From Macrotrachela quadricornifera (Eukaryota; Rotifera; Eurotatoria; Philodinida; Philodinidae), in the NCBI GenBank assembly GCA_022393335.1, contig JAJEKB010001368.1, positions 54,234-118,233 of the forward strand: 64,000 bases of DNA, in the 5' to 3' direction. A model generated the notes under the pieces. It worked only from the letters and a program-made list of their open reading frames with translations, was not told where the DNA came from and made no database searches. The first letter of the stretch is position 1, and each line of letters starts with the position of its first letter. Positions 22,777 to 32,902 of this stretch are shown in pieces. The position numbers were made by a program, and so were the translations under genes.

Positions 22777-23552
22777 ATAAAATAAGAGTTTTATACACTA
22801 TAAAAGAACTAAAAAAGAAGCTCATTATAGCCGTAATAAGAGGAGGGAAAGAGTCTTCTATTATATCTTTTGCATTATTCTTTCACGAGGAGTCTTCTAA
22901 TTTGTCAAGAGCTTTTCACATATCTATCTTGTTCTTATCAAAAGTTATTCGATGAATAGCCAAGACTAACTATATCTGAAATGGATATTAGGAGAACTTA
23001 AGTTAGCTCTTCTTAGCTAATAAATCTGCAGTAATCAAAACGTTTTGAAATTAGAACATAATACGGGAGTGAGACTATAGTAATTCACTGATGCTAAATG
23101 ATTTCCAAATTGATATCTGGTCTACGAAAAAAGAGTGTAAGTATAGATGGCAATAGTTGTTATGACTGAATTTTAACTTATACAAATCTGCAACTCACAC
23201 TCACAGCTTTAACCATATTCGAACTCTGACTACATCTACGTATTGTCATAGCCTTTATGTCTTTATATGAGTATCAATCTAGACATATATAGTTCTTTTC
23301 ATGTTTTTTTTTAAATAAATTTCTCTTGGTTTATCAAAAATAGCTAATTAATATTCAAGTATACTTAATTCTTCTTTACATACGAAAGAACTATAATTGC
23401 ATTCCAACATATGTTTGCAGATTTGTAATTAAAAAATAAATAGAAGAAAGCTAAAATTTTCACATGAAAAAATAATTGCAAATGAAAACGAAATTATGAA
23501 GAAAGTCTCTTCTATAAAATGTATGTAACTATTCATTACAGTTGGTTATTAT
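22777..23552. other. Region downstream of the murB-murA gene
   Basis: AT-rich, with no gene seen. Confidence 0.4.
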
Positions 23553-24917
23553 TCATGAAATAAAGCGAACATCAAAACCAAATTCACATAATTTCTGATA
23601 AAGTAAATCTCCATAACCTCGTTGAATTTGTTCATATTGATGTAAAATAATTTCATCATTTGACTTCCATTCATTTGTATTAACATGATATAATGCAAGT
23701 AACAATACAGCTACACCACTGCGAATATCATGAGCAAACAAATCTTTACATGACGATCTACCATGTTTAATTTTATTGTATATGATTGTATTACCATTTG
23801 TATTTATATCATAACCAAGTTTAGTGAATTCTTTACATTGTGTACTACGTGTATCATAAATACGATCAACAAGTTCAAATGCAATATTTCGAGCAGTAAA
23901 TAAAGCAGTTAATATAGGTGAAATATCTGTGGGTAAACCATCAGGATAGATATCACAAATTAGTTTGTGATTTACATTTTGATTGTGAATAAAACTTGTT
24001 GTTCCATCAATTAAAACAGTGGAATTCGTATCATCGATATCCAACGGCATAATAGATTTTAAATATTTCGTTATACATCGATCATATTCAAAATTTTTTA
24101 TTACAAGTTTAAATTTAAGAGCTGCAGCAAATGAACACATAGTAAATAAATAATTTTGATCAATTGGTACATGTTCAAGTACGAGATTGTGATTTGAACA
24201 TGAATTTGTTTTTTCAAAAATAACAGTACGTTCGAATTCGTTTACAATTAGTGAACGATATTTGGACACAAGTTGAATTATTGCTTGCACAGATACTTCA
24301 AGTGCAACATATGTCAATTTACATTGAATATGATTTGGTAGTGCACAACAACTAAGTATAGCATGTATTGTTAAACCAACACTTGATATATTGTTTTTAG
24401 TTCGACAGTCGAATTCAAAATCATCATTACAATCATTCCAATTCTTTTTCAAATAAAATTTTTCACCATCATCACTATGACCACCAAGTGTAACAAGTAA
24501 GTTGAGATGAAGATCAATTGGACGTTGAGTAAATTGACAACCACCAAGTTCAACACAACGTACACTACCATATGTTAGTAAAGTATTTCCAGCTAGATCA
24601 ATACTAGCTCGACTAAATGATGCTGAAGTTAAATCAGTTAATTTATATCCATTTGGTATAATGGTTAATGATTGATAATTATGAAAATAAAGGTCGGCTA
24701 CATTATTCTCATCGATCCATTGCAAAATACGTGCTACATCATAAGAGATATTTTCATAAAATCCATCTTTAAAACAAACTACTTGCCGTAAACCAATTGC
24801 AGCAAAAAGAAGATGAACACAAGCATTTTTGTCTGATGGAATATGAATGGTTTTCAGAACGTTTTCATTTTTCCATGAATGATTTTGTCTAATTATTAAT
24901 TTTGATGGTGTCATAGT
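23553..24917 (-). CDS. murA: MurA half (exon 2) of a MurB-MurA fusion: enolpyruvyl transferase
   Basis: Transfers enolpyruvate from PEP to UDP-GlcNAc, the committed step of peptidoglycan synthesis. EPSP-synthase-like fold. Counting from the internal methionine at 24914: SDKNAC (27-32) keeps the conserved Lys-Asn pair; SRASIDLAGNTLL (101-113); GGCQFTQRPIDLH (124-136) keeps the catalytic cysteine (C126), the residue attacked by fosfomycin in the family; YPDGLPTDISPILTALFTA (323-341) with the catalytic-base aspartate region (D330); DIRSG (396-400) with the PEP-binding arginine; and a C-terminal QRGYGDLLYQKL. It is divergent but complete, with all key residues present. It is read in phase 0 directly after the MurB exon. 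A separate gene starting at 24914 is the alternative, but that would leave MurB ending in an unrelated tail. Confidence 0.88.
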   Translation of the reverse strand, partial: TMTPSKLIIRQNHSWKNENVLKTIHIPSDKNACVHLLFAAIGLRQVVCFKDGFYENISYDVARILQWIDENNVADLYFHNYQSLTIIPNGYKLTDLTSASFSRASIDLAGNTLLTYGSVRCVELGGCQFTQRPIDLHLNLLVTLGGHSDDGEKFYLKKNWNDCNDDFEFDCRTKNNISSVGLTIHAILSCCALPNHIQCKLTYVALEVSVQAIIQLVSKYRSLIVNEFERTVIFEKTNSCSNHNLVLEHVPIDQNYLFTMCSFAAALKFKLVIKNFEYDRCITKYLKSIMPLDIDDTNSTVLIDGTTSFIHNQNVNHKLICDIYPDGLPTDISPILTALFTARNIAFELVDRIYDTRSTQCKEFTKLGYDINTNGNTIIYNKIKHGRSSCKDLFAHDIRSGVAVLLLALYHVNTNEWKSNDEIILHQYEQIQRGYGDLLYQKLCEFGFDVRFIS

Positions 24918-24974
24918 CTAAAATAATATAATACTGTATGAGCATATTTGATTTAAATAATTTATAAAGCATAC
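24918..24974 (-). other. 57-bp GT-AG intron joining MurB to MurA
   Basis: On the minus strand the MurB frame reads ...atgtttaaaccaattaaa, then gtatgctttata, and the acceptor tattatattattttag is followed by actatgacacca. Removing it joins MFKPIK to TMTPSK in phase 0. The MurB stop codon is formed by the acceptor's tag (24918-24920). The length is typical of short metazoan/rotifer introns. The read-through peptide has no resemblance to MurB, which supports removal. Confidence 0.75.
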
Positions 24975-26033
24975 TTTAATTGGTTTAAACATTCGAATGA
25001 TATTAACTTCTGCTTCTAATCGGATATGAAATCGTTTTTCTACAACTGTACGAATATCTTTTGCTAATGTCCATAAATCATAACCATTATTCGATCCATT
25101 ATTAATCAATACATTAGCATGAGAGTGCCAGGTACCAGCTGTACGTAGATAATAACCTTTCCGATCACATTTTTCAATGAGCCATCCAGCTGGAATTTTT
25201 ATTTGATTATCACTCATTCGATAATGGGTAATCTCAGTTTGTTCTTGTTGCATAATCTTTTTGTATTGATCGTTTGTTATTATTGGATTCAGAAAGAAAC
25301 TTCCAGCATTTCCAAAATCTAACCATGGATCAGGTAATTTTATGGATCGACGTTTTAGAATTCTGTTAATGATATTTTTGCTTTGTAATTCAACAGATTC
25401 TGGCGATGATCTAAGTAATTCAACAGTCACATGTGTAATTATATATCGCATATGGCCAAGATTATCCTTATCCTGTTTAAATCTGCTTTTACGATAGGCA
25501 AACTGGCATGCATCTTTATCAAATATAACGAAACATTTATTCTGAGTATCGAATGCTTGACATTCGAGAAATATTTCACTTAATTCTGCTCCATATGCAC
25601 TTATATTTTGAATTGGTGCAGCACCAACAGTACCTGGAATACCAGCTAAATATTCCAGACCTTTGTATCCATGTTGAACCGTATAATTTATTAAATCCGT
25701 CCATTTTTCACCAGCACCAACTTTCAATATAATCTTGCTGTTGTCATCGTCATTTGTGACAATAGTAAAACCTTTTATGCACATATGAATTATAAGTCCA
25801 TTAAAAAATTTGTCAACAAAAAGCGTATTGCTTCCCTCGCCAAGAACAAGTTTATGTTCGATATTTATAAAATATGGATCATGAAAAATTTTCACCAAAT
25901 ATTCTTCTTTCTCAATTCTAACAAAAAAACGAGCGATTACATCAAAGCCAAACGTATTTAGATTTCTAAGAGATACATTTTTTTCTGAACGGAGCGATTT
26001 CGTACCTTTCAGTGTCGAATCACTGTGATGCAT
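24975..26033 (-). CDS. murB: MurB half (exon 1) of a MurB-MurA fusion: UDP-enolpyruvyl-GlcNAc reductase
   Basis: FAD/NADPH-dependent reductase giving UDP-MurNAc. This exon encodes 353 residues. NLNTFGFDV (24-32) starts the domain. FAD-binding segments are LGEGSNTLF (64-72) and GIPGTVGAAPIQNISAYG (131-148). FAYRKSRFK (178-186) has the conserved Tyr-Arg. GNAGSFFLNP (241-250) has the catalytic serine (S245), and RLEAEVNII (338-346) holds the C-terminal catalytic glutamate. The type I MurB Tyr-loop architecture appears complete. The exon ends with MFKPIK and is spliced to MurA, giving about 807 residues in all. A pyrimidine-rich AG (26044-26045) lies 10 bp before the ATG, so the first 20 residues, which are not family-like, are plausible but unproven. 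Confidence 0.9.
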
Positions 26034-26381
26034 TGATAAGAAACTAGAAGATAAAATACACTGGAAAAGGAAATTGAATTAATTTCGTTTCAAGTTGAAA
26101 TTTATCCACATTCAGCAAATAAATCTGCAATAAAAGTACAGAACAAAGTACGCCTTTAACTAAGCTATTGTTAAATACATTATTATTATTATAATATAGA
26201 TTGAATCAATATCTATAAGTAACTAATCTAATCCTTATTTTTTAAAACTTTACAATTTCTAGATCATGCATTGAGACGATGGAAAGCAGCGTTAAATAGT
26301 GGTTACGATATTGTCAATGAAAAACTTACCATCGTGAGTGTACCGTAGTCAAACTTTCTTGTATACTCTGTATTACGATTA
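26034..26381. other. Upstream region of the murB-murA gene
   Basis: AT-rich. The only visible signal is the acceptor-like AG at 26044-26045 on the minus strand. No promoter motif can be named with confidence. Confidence 0.35.
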
Positions 26382-27282
26382 CAGTGGGGTGCAAAAATAA
26401 TTGCCGCTGCAATTACACATTTCCTCGAGCCATATCTGCCAAACGCATGAACGAGTTCTTCTCAAACTTTTATCAGTAATCAAGGATGTACTATAGATTG
26501 CAGTGAAGGTGAGACTTCTCAAAAACTATCGTTTAGTAGAGCGAGAGACATCATGTTTCGAGTTTCCATTGTTTTTCTAATATATCAAGCGGTCAACTTA
26601 TACTGCTGGGACTAAGACAATCGCTGAGCCACGAAAATTGCATTCTTAAAGAAAGTGACTGTCCATAGTATTTAACGACATGTAAATGAACTTCAACGAC
26701 ATGAGGTTTTAGAAGCAGATCGAACATCACGGTACGTAGAATGATGAGCAAAAATGGCGTCCCAACCCGATTTTTGCAATATCTCAACAACGGCTTATTC
26801 GAACGGCTTGAAATTTTCGTACTAGACCGATCTCAGCTATTGGATGAAATTTTGTTCCAAATGCACCATTCTCAAGATCCATCTTCAACGTCAAAGACAA
26901 GTCACAAGTTGCCAGAATGGTGTTAGGTTTCTTTTCCACCTTGAAAAACTAGAAGACGTCGTATTGAGCTGAAACTTCGGCTATGAGATATTGATTCCGA
27001 ACGAGGTTCTTACCTTCTTTAATATTTTCTCAAACATGCCGTTTAGGCTAAAACATAGTCCATGTACATAGGCAAAATGATCCTAAGTTTTTTGAGTGCA
27101 TCGACGAAGCTATAATTTTTTCTATTTTGTTGACTAAAGGAAAATAGCGCCAACCCTCCATTATTATGTTTGTATACCCTGGTATATCTATTATCTATAT
27201 ATAAAAGACTTTTCAATATTCGTTGTATTTAGTAGAGTAAATTTATGAAATACTAACGGCAATTTTTTTTGCACCCTACTGT
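26382..27282. mobile_element. 901-bp Tc1/mariner-type non-autonomous element
   Basis: The left end, cagtggggtgcaaaaataat and following tgccg, matches the inverse of the right end, cggcaattttttttgcaccctactg, with two mismatches over 25 bp. TA dinucleotides flank both sides (26380-26381, 27283-27284), the target duplication of Tc1/mariner elements. The short internal ORFs do not show a DDE transposase. Confidence 0.75.
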
Positions 27283-27801
27283 ATATCTTACCAGGTCGTA
27301 TAGGACCAGGTATCACAACATCCTCCTACATTAATTCTACTGTGAAACGAACTTAATTTTGACGTACACGACAATATTCAGCCGTGACAGGTAACTTATA
27401 ACGTCCGTTTAGGATGTTAGAAAATCGAAAAGATATTGTATAAAATATTTGAAAATGCAAGAATCAACGTCCCGATAAAATAGAAAAACACCCACTATTC
27501 TGCCCTCTCTACGTCCCTTATACGGATACCGATTATAGCATTAACCTATATGGTCTACAAATAAAGAGCAATAACCGAATGCGATGACGCTAAACTCTTC
27601 AAGAGGTTTTGCAAGTATCTAAAAATGGAAGGTCGGGAACTGATGAGCAGCAATATTGACCCTGTTCGAGTGAAACGATTATTCTCATCGAGAGACTAAC
27701 AAAATCAAAATATGACGTGCTGTTGGTGTGTCTAGACAGAGATCTTTGAATCCTAAGATATGTGAAATTTTGGTATAAAAAAGAATCAGAGAAAAGTTTG
27801 T

Positions 27802-27910
27802 CCACTATTAGAAGGACAAAACATCGTGTTGTTTGGGCCATATGAGAGAGCATCCTTGATAATCCTAGGATTGGCTCAAACAGTACCATGTTTTGTCCTT
27901 ATAGTAGTAG
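27802..27910. repeat. ~110-bp palindromic MITE, copy 1
   Basis: The ends are ctattagaaggacaaaacat and the inverse of atgttttgtccttatagtag. The inner part has gttgtttgggccatatgagagag and its partial inverse. Confidence 0.6.
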
Positions 27911-27969
27911 AGTTAAATTTTCTAGTGGTTGATATAAAACCCCGTTTCCATCAGATACAGGAAAAAATC

Positions 27970-28082
27970 ATTCTACTATTATAAGGATAGAACATGATGT
28001 TGTTCGAACCATATGAAAGAGAATCCTAATAAACCTCATAAGCGGCCTGAACAACACTATATTTTTGTCTTTATAATAGTGG
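27970..28082. repeat. ~110-bp palindromic MITE, copy 2
   Basis: The same family as copy 1: starts ctactattataaggatagaa, contains gttgttcgaaccatatgaaa, and ends with ttgtctttataatagtgg. Confidence 0.6.
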
Positions 28083-28262
28083 ACAAACTCTTCTCTGATT
28101 CTTTTTCATACCTAAATTTCACATACCTTGAGATTCAAAAATTTCTATCTAGGTACGCCAGCAGCACGTCATATTTTGAATTCGTCAGTTTCTCGATGAG
28201 AGTAATCATTTCACTCGAGCAAGTCCAATCTTGCTGCTCACCAGCTTCCGACCTTCCATTGT

Positions 28263-30217
28263 AAGTCATGTTTTAAATGGTTGCCGCCATACTGGAAAGC
28301 TTTTCTAGAGATTTTCTAGTAAGCACAGAAGTCTCTTGCGTTTTGTATTCGTGTCATTTTTTCCACTGCACTTCCGACATGCACAGAAGACAACAACACT
28401 GTTCGAACATGGTCGCTACTCCATTTTGCTGTATCTAAATGAGTCATTAATGGAGTACAACCGTTCTTGTTATGAGTACAACTGGATTGTGTGTTAAAGA
28501 AAAAATTGTTACCAACAAAACCTATTAGTTTGAAGGAATTTAATGTTATAACTCACTTCATCATTTCTTTCATATTCTCCTTTCATTCCACATAATACAA
28601 CTCGTCCGTCATCGCTTTATTCGAATCCAAAGAAACGAAAAGAAAATAACGTCATGCAAACGTTTGTTTGTTTTTAATAACTCACTGGCATAACGACGCT
28701 GATACTTTCAGAGATCTCTTTAATCTACTAAATCATACTTATTACTGAATCGATGTTTCTCTTTTTGTTTAAAAATCCAATCTCCTGTTCTAATTTACGC
28801 AGACATTTGCCGTGTGAAATTCGGACAAAAAGGTAATGGAAGTAACAAAATTGTTGAACGGACTGAGGTATTATTCAAATCACTTATACTAATACATCCA
28901 TACATTTTCATCTAATTACAGGGACGTCTTATCGACCATACGACGGCTTCGCTTGCACATGCGTAGACATGCAAAGTTTGCTATGAATGAGGGTTGGTGC
29001 ACAGCATGTGGTGTCGATTAAGTGAAAAGTCTGTAATGTCAAAGGATCCTAAGTATCCAATTTACGGCAAGTTCTCTTAAAGTATGTGGGACTTTTCATA
29101 TCTTATGAAATATCACGTATATCACTAGTTATATGAAACGAAAATAATGAATTCTGAACAAGTAGATTTTGTTTCTCTTCTCGAACCTTCCTATATGTCT
29201 GAGCCTCATTTGCATGATCAGCAGAAACATTTGAAGAAAGGAAATTCACAAGGACAACTGATAAATATGTCTACATATTTGACTCTTTTTATACTGATGT
29301 GCAATCGATATTTTGCTGTGCTTGATAAAAGTGATTGGAAGTTTGTAAAGATATTAAGAGACGAGAGAAGGGGTAAAAAATCTCTCTCAGCTGCGCGCCT
29401 CTCATTACACAGCAAAATATTTTTGATTAATATCAGCATCTTAAATTTGTATTATTCAAATATTTCTCATCGTAACAATTATGAAAGTGCGTGAATAAAG
29501 GGCCGCGCAAGTACGAGTGTAAAATGGACTCCCAAATGAATAAAACTACTCCTCGCCCCCCCCCCCCCCCCCCAAACACAAAAGCGACGTGTTGCAAAAT
29601 TTAACTCATCAGACTTATTCATTAGGTATACGTCAGAGTACAGCTGTTTGCAAAAAAAAAACTTCGAAACATTCTTCCGCATATATCATCTTCTATACAA
29701 ATGCTCTTCGAATTGCTTTATATACTGATAGATAGCCTGTGACGAATACTATACAAAAATATAAATTCATATTTTATTTATTTACTTCTTCAAATATCGA
29801 AGAGTAAAGAAATTAGACTTCTATATATATAGAACATGTAGTATACCTGTTGAAGGCTTCTACTTCCGAAAAATTACTTTTGTAATTACTTATAATAGTA
29901 GAGAAACGACTGCTTTAAAAATAAAAATTTTTCCAAGTTTATTTTGCAAACATCTGTATTTCTTCCAGAATTTTTGCAATAATCGTCATGAATACAATGG
30001 CGTGGTACTTTTTGAGAAGAAACGAACAATAAATTTGATTCAGTAATTAAACTAGTGAAATATTGTGTTGCTTTCTATGAAAAAAGCTTTATTTCATCAA
30101 TTTCCTTAATTAAATACTCTATTTTGGAAGATTAATGTACCTGTTCTAAAAATGAATGTAATATAAATATACTTCACGTGGACTTGTATAAATCTCATTT
30201 GTAAAATAAGAAATGGC
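28263..30217. other. Intergenic stretch without recognisable genes
   Basis: Contains a 21-base poly-C run near 29553-29573. The 115-codon ORF at 29147-29494 has no domain I recognise, and its opposite strand is also open, so I do not call it a gene. Confidence 0.45.
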
Positions 30218-30365
30218 AGTCTTGAATAGTTGAGTACTTGAATAGTTGAATACCTGAATGATTAATAGTTGAATCTTTGAATAGCTGAATACCTGAATGA
30301 TTAATAGTTGAATACTTGAATAATTGAATACCTGAATGATTAATATTTGAATAGTCGGATACTTA
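30218..30365. repeat. Short tandem repeat (gaatagttgaatacctgaat type)
   Basis: About nine short units alternate ttgaatagttgaata, cctgaatgattaata and gttgaat. The minus-strand ORF over it is merely the repeat read in frame (YSS/QLLIIQVF units), not a gene. Confidence 0.75.
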
Positions 30366-30591
30366 AATTCAACTTTCAAGTATGACGCTACTTTTTTTTA
30401 AAATTATGCTTTATTTATTTCGTGACGTCTCACTTTTTTTAATTTTTTACAATTTTTTACAGACGCTTACGAAAGAATCGAAGGACAGGATGATGATAAC
30501 ATACAGAGAACAGAAAAGAAACACACAAAAACGAAATTCTGGTAAGACAGCAATGACATAATTGGCACTGTTGCTTGTTTTTTAATGTTTT

Positions 30592-30710
30592 TCACTATTA
30601 TAAGGATAAAACATACTATTGTCCGGGTCATGTGAGAGAGGGTGATAATTTAAACCCTAAATCGATCCGAACAACACCACGTTATACTCTTATAATAGTA
30701 GAGAAAAGCC
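30592..30710. repeat. ~115-bp palindromic MITE, copy 3
   Basis: Ends actattataaggataaaaca and the inverse of tatactcttataatagtag. The inner motif is attgtccgggtcatgtgagag. Same family as the copies at 27.8-28.1 kb. Confidence 0.6.
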
Positions 30711-30745
30711 ACCAGCTCATCATGTCAAATGGTAACTTTTTTTTA

Positions 30746-30832
30746 CTATTGTAAGGATAAAATATGATATTATTCGGGCCAATTCAGAGATACCTATGAC
30801 CCGAACAATAGTACGTTTTATCCTTACATTAG
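30746..30832. repeat. ~87-bp palindromic MITE, copy 4
   Basis: Starts actattgtaaggataaaata and ends with acgttttatccttacatta. The centre is shorter than in the other copies (ttattcgggccaattcagag). Confidence 0.6.
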
Positions 30833-31619
30833 GGCTATATCAAAACGGGATACAAAACTGACTGGAAACTTCCATATATATATATGAATACAAAAACAAT
30901 AAAACAGAGAGCATACGATTCTTCAAAAAATAAAATTTTGTGTTGCAATTGAAAAATCCTGCAATTCAAATGGAAACTTGTTCTCTATTTCATATCAAGC
31001 AGAGCAGTAACACTCTAAAGTGAACACCATCGTATAATGATCGCTTTTATAGGGTCTCGATAATATTTATAATAGAGAAGTTTTTACTACACGAAACAAG
31101 ATTTACCTCGGCTTTCAATGGTTCATCCAGTATTAAATACTTTTGTTTTGTCAAAAATGTAAGATAAAATGCTTGATCATGATTAATAAAGCTAATAGAA
31201 TGTCTCACGACAACTACGCAATTCGAATATTTCTATATAAAACTACCAATATCAATCAACTAAATAAATAATTGTACGTTATTCTCTCGACTGTAGGGAA
31301 GGTCATATGAAAAACAAATTTTATATGTATGTATGCATGTATGTGACTGTCAGAGTCAAAAAAACATCGTCTAAACGGTTAATGGGCACTTGTCTTCCAC
31401 ATGCACTTCCTGTAAAGTTTGACCAAAAGGTTTTCAAGGTCGAGGAACTGAATGGCACTATTAGTTTTGGAAATTTCTCAAATAAAGTTTTTCTTTCAAC
31501 CGAAGTGAGATTATATGAAAAATACTAATAGGATTTCGTGTGTACCATTGTTTGTGCCAGATCTTAGAGCGCAGGTTAAATAAACGCATGATTACAAAAC
31601 CGATTTTCGGAACCTGGAA

Positions 31620-32005
31620 AATGACCCAATGAAAGTTTTTCGATGGCGCACTTTGAATCAAATACATTTTTTTGGCGCCAGGCTTCATAGAATTGAATGT
31701 TTTCGAGCTCACTTTCGTCACCAATTAAAATTTTTCAAGTTAGAAGTCAATCCCATTAAGGGTTTTCAGCGTTTCGTTTTCAACGAATTTAAGTGTTGGA
31801 GCTGCAAAATCCATTCAATTATAGATTTTCAATGCTAAGTTTAGGACAATTGAGATTTTATCAGGCTGAAAATGCAATGAATCAAAAGTTTTCGCACTTA
31901 TGCTCTCGTCCAATTACACTTTTTTATGCCTAAATTTCAATTAATGACGAATTTTCGATGCCGAGCTCTTCATCAATTACATTAGTTTCAGGCTGGATAT
32001 TTAAG
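31620..32005. repeat. Degenerate ~62-bp tandem repeat, about six units
   Basis: Each unit carries a form of gttttcgatg, then a gagctc/gcactt word, then cgtccaattacat, then a ttttt-ggctg tail. The units are heavily diverged, and short ORFs on both strands across it are incidental. Confidence 0.45.
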
Positions 32006-32902
32006 TACCCAGAAATCTAATAATGGGTTATGTAAATAACTTTGTGCAACTAGAGTATCTACACCGACCGTACAGGAAAATTGGAGAACCGCAAGCAACA
32101 GGATCATGAAACTCCGTACTCCCCAAAACAATTTTGATTTTTACGGATTAAAAATGTTTTGTTTTATGCTGGCTTTGTAGCTTTTTTATATGTCCATTCG
32201 ATGTACGATTCAAATTTCTTGGGTCAACTAATCTTGAGAGACAATACCTCAAATTACTGATTTTTGCTTCCCCACTACGTAGTATTAATTTTAATTTTAT
32301 CAGTAATTAACTACGGTGTGGTCTTCATAACTTCTTCATTATACCATCAATCGAGCCAATACTTTGGGCTTAGTAGTTTGTCACCATGAACTATCGATTC
32401 CACTAATAAAATAAGCAGGTAAAAATTTTCGGGAGTAAGATTATACAAAAAAATTCCCGATTAACTCGTCAATCCTCTTATAATAAAGTTGGCCAACCCA
32501 GCTTGGTAGATAACTACTAACTCAAATATTTAAATTGGTTAATCCAAGTCATATTTAAGAGTTGGTATAGGGTTAGAAAAATCATGAGCACGAGCCGTCC
32601 AAATAGCATTTATCTTCTTATAATTGATTTATTAGACGGCTAATACTGATTAATACTCGAGATTATCGAAAAACCTCTTTCAAACGGTAGATAATCCCTA
32701 TGGGTGTTCTTAAAATTTTCAAATACAGCTATTTGTGGTAAGATATCTACTCCCGTTGTTTTTTTTACATGGAATACATTCGATTCCAAGAATGCATCTA
32801 CCCTGAAAAACCGTATGCTACTGAAATCATGACAATTTATCTGAATAGAACTCTGTATGCCATTTATTTCTTTTGCATCATCAAATGTCTTACAGAAAAC
32901 TT
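32006..32902. other. Downstream region of the serine protease gene
   Basis: No gene is seen. Confidence 0.4.

Larger units (their letters stand above)
27606..28262. mobile_element. Palindromic element with ~200-bp arms
   Basis: The left arm (about 27606-27806) and right arm (about 28080-28262) are inverted copies. Shared blocks include aatggaaggtcgg, tctcatcgagaga, atatgacgtgctg and agaatcagagaaaagtttgtccac (20-base core), with scattered mismatches. The centre holds two smaller palindromic MITEs. The paired ORFs on opposite strands here are the same sequence read in each arm, not genes. Confidence 0.65.

Noticed and set aside
24918..24974. MurB C-terminal tail VCFINYLNQICSYSIILF as real protein
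   Set aside because: It follows the natural MurB end, is unlike MurB, begins with a donor-like gtatgc, and its stop codon is the acceptor of an in-frame intron.
5351..26033. Bacterial contamination as explanation for the mur genes
   Set aside because: The genes are AT-adapted, kilobases apart, interspersed with eukaryotic transposon relics, lack Shine-Dalgarno motifs, and one contains a GT-AG intron. Linkage to animal-type genes on one contig argues against contamination, although long reads should confirm it.
29479..29682. ORF across the poly-C run encoding a Gly stretch
   Set aside because: Homopolymer-driven, low complexity, and likely length error in the run.
30146..30379. Repetitive protein with LLIIQVF units
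   Set aside because: Short tandem repeat in frame; no start context, domain or flanking support.
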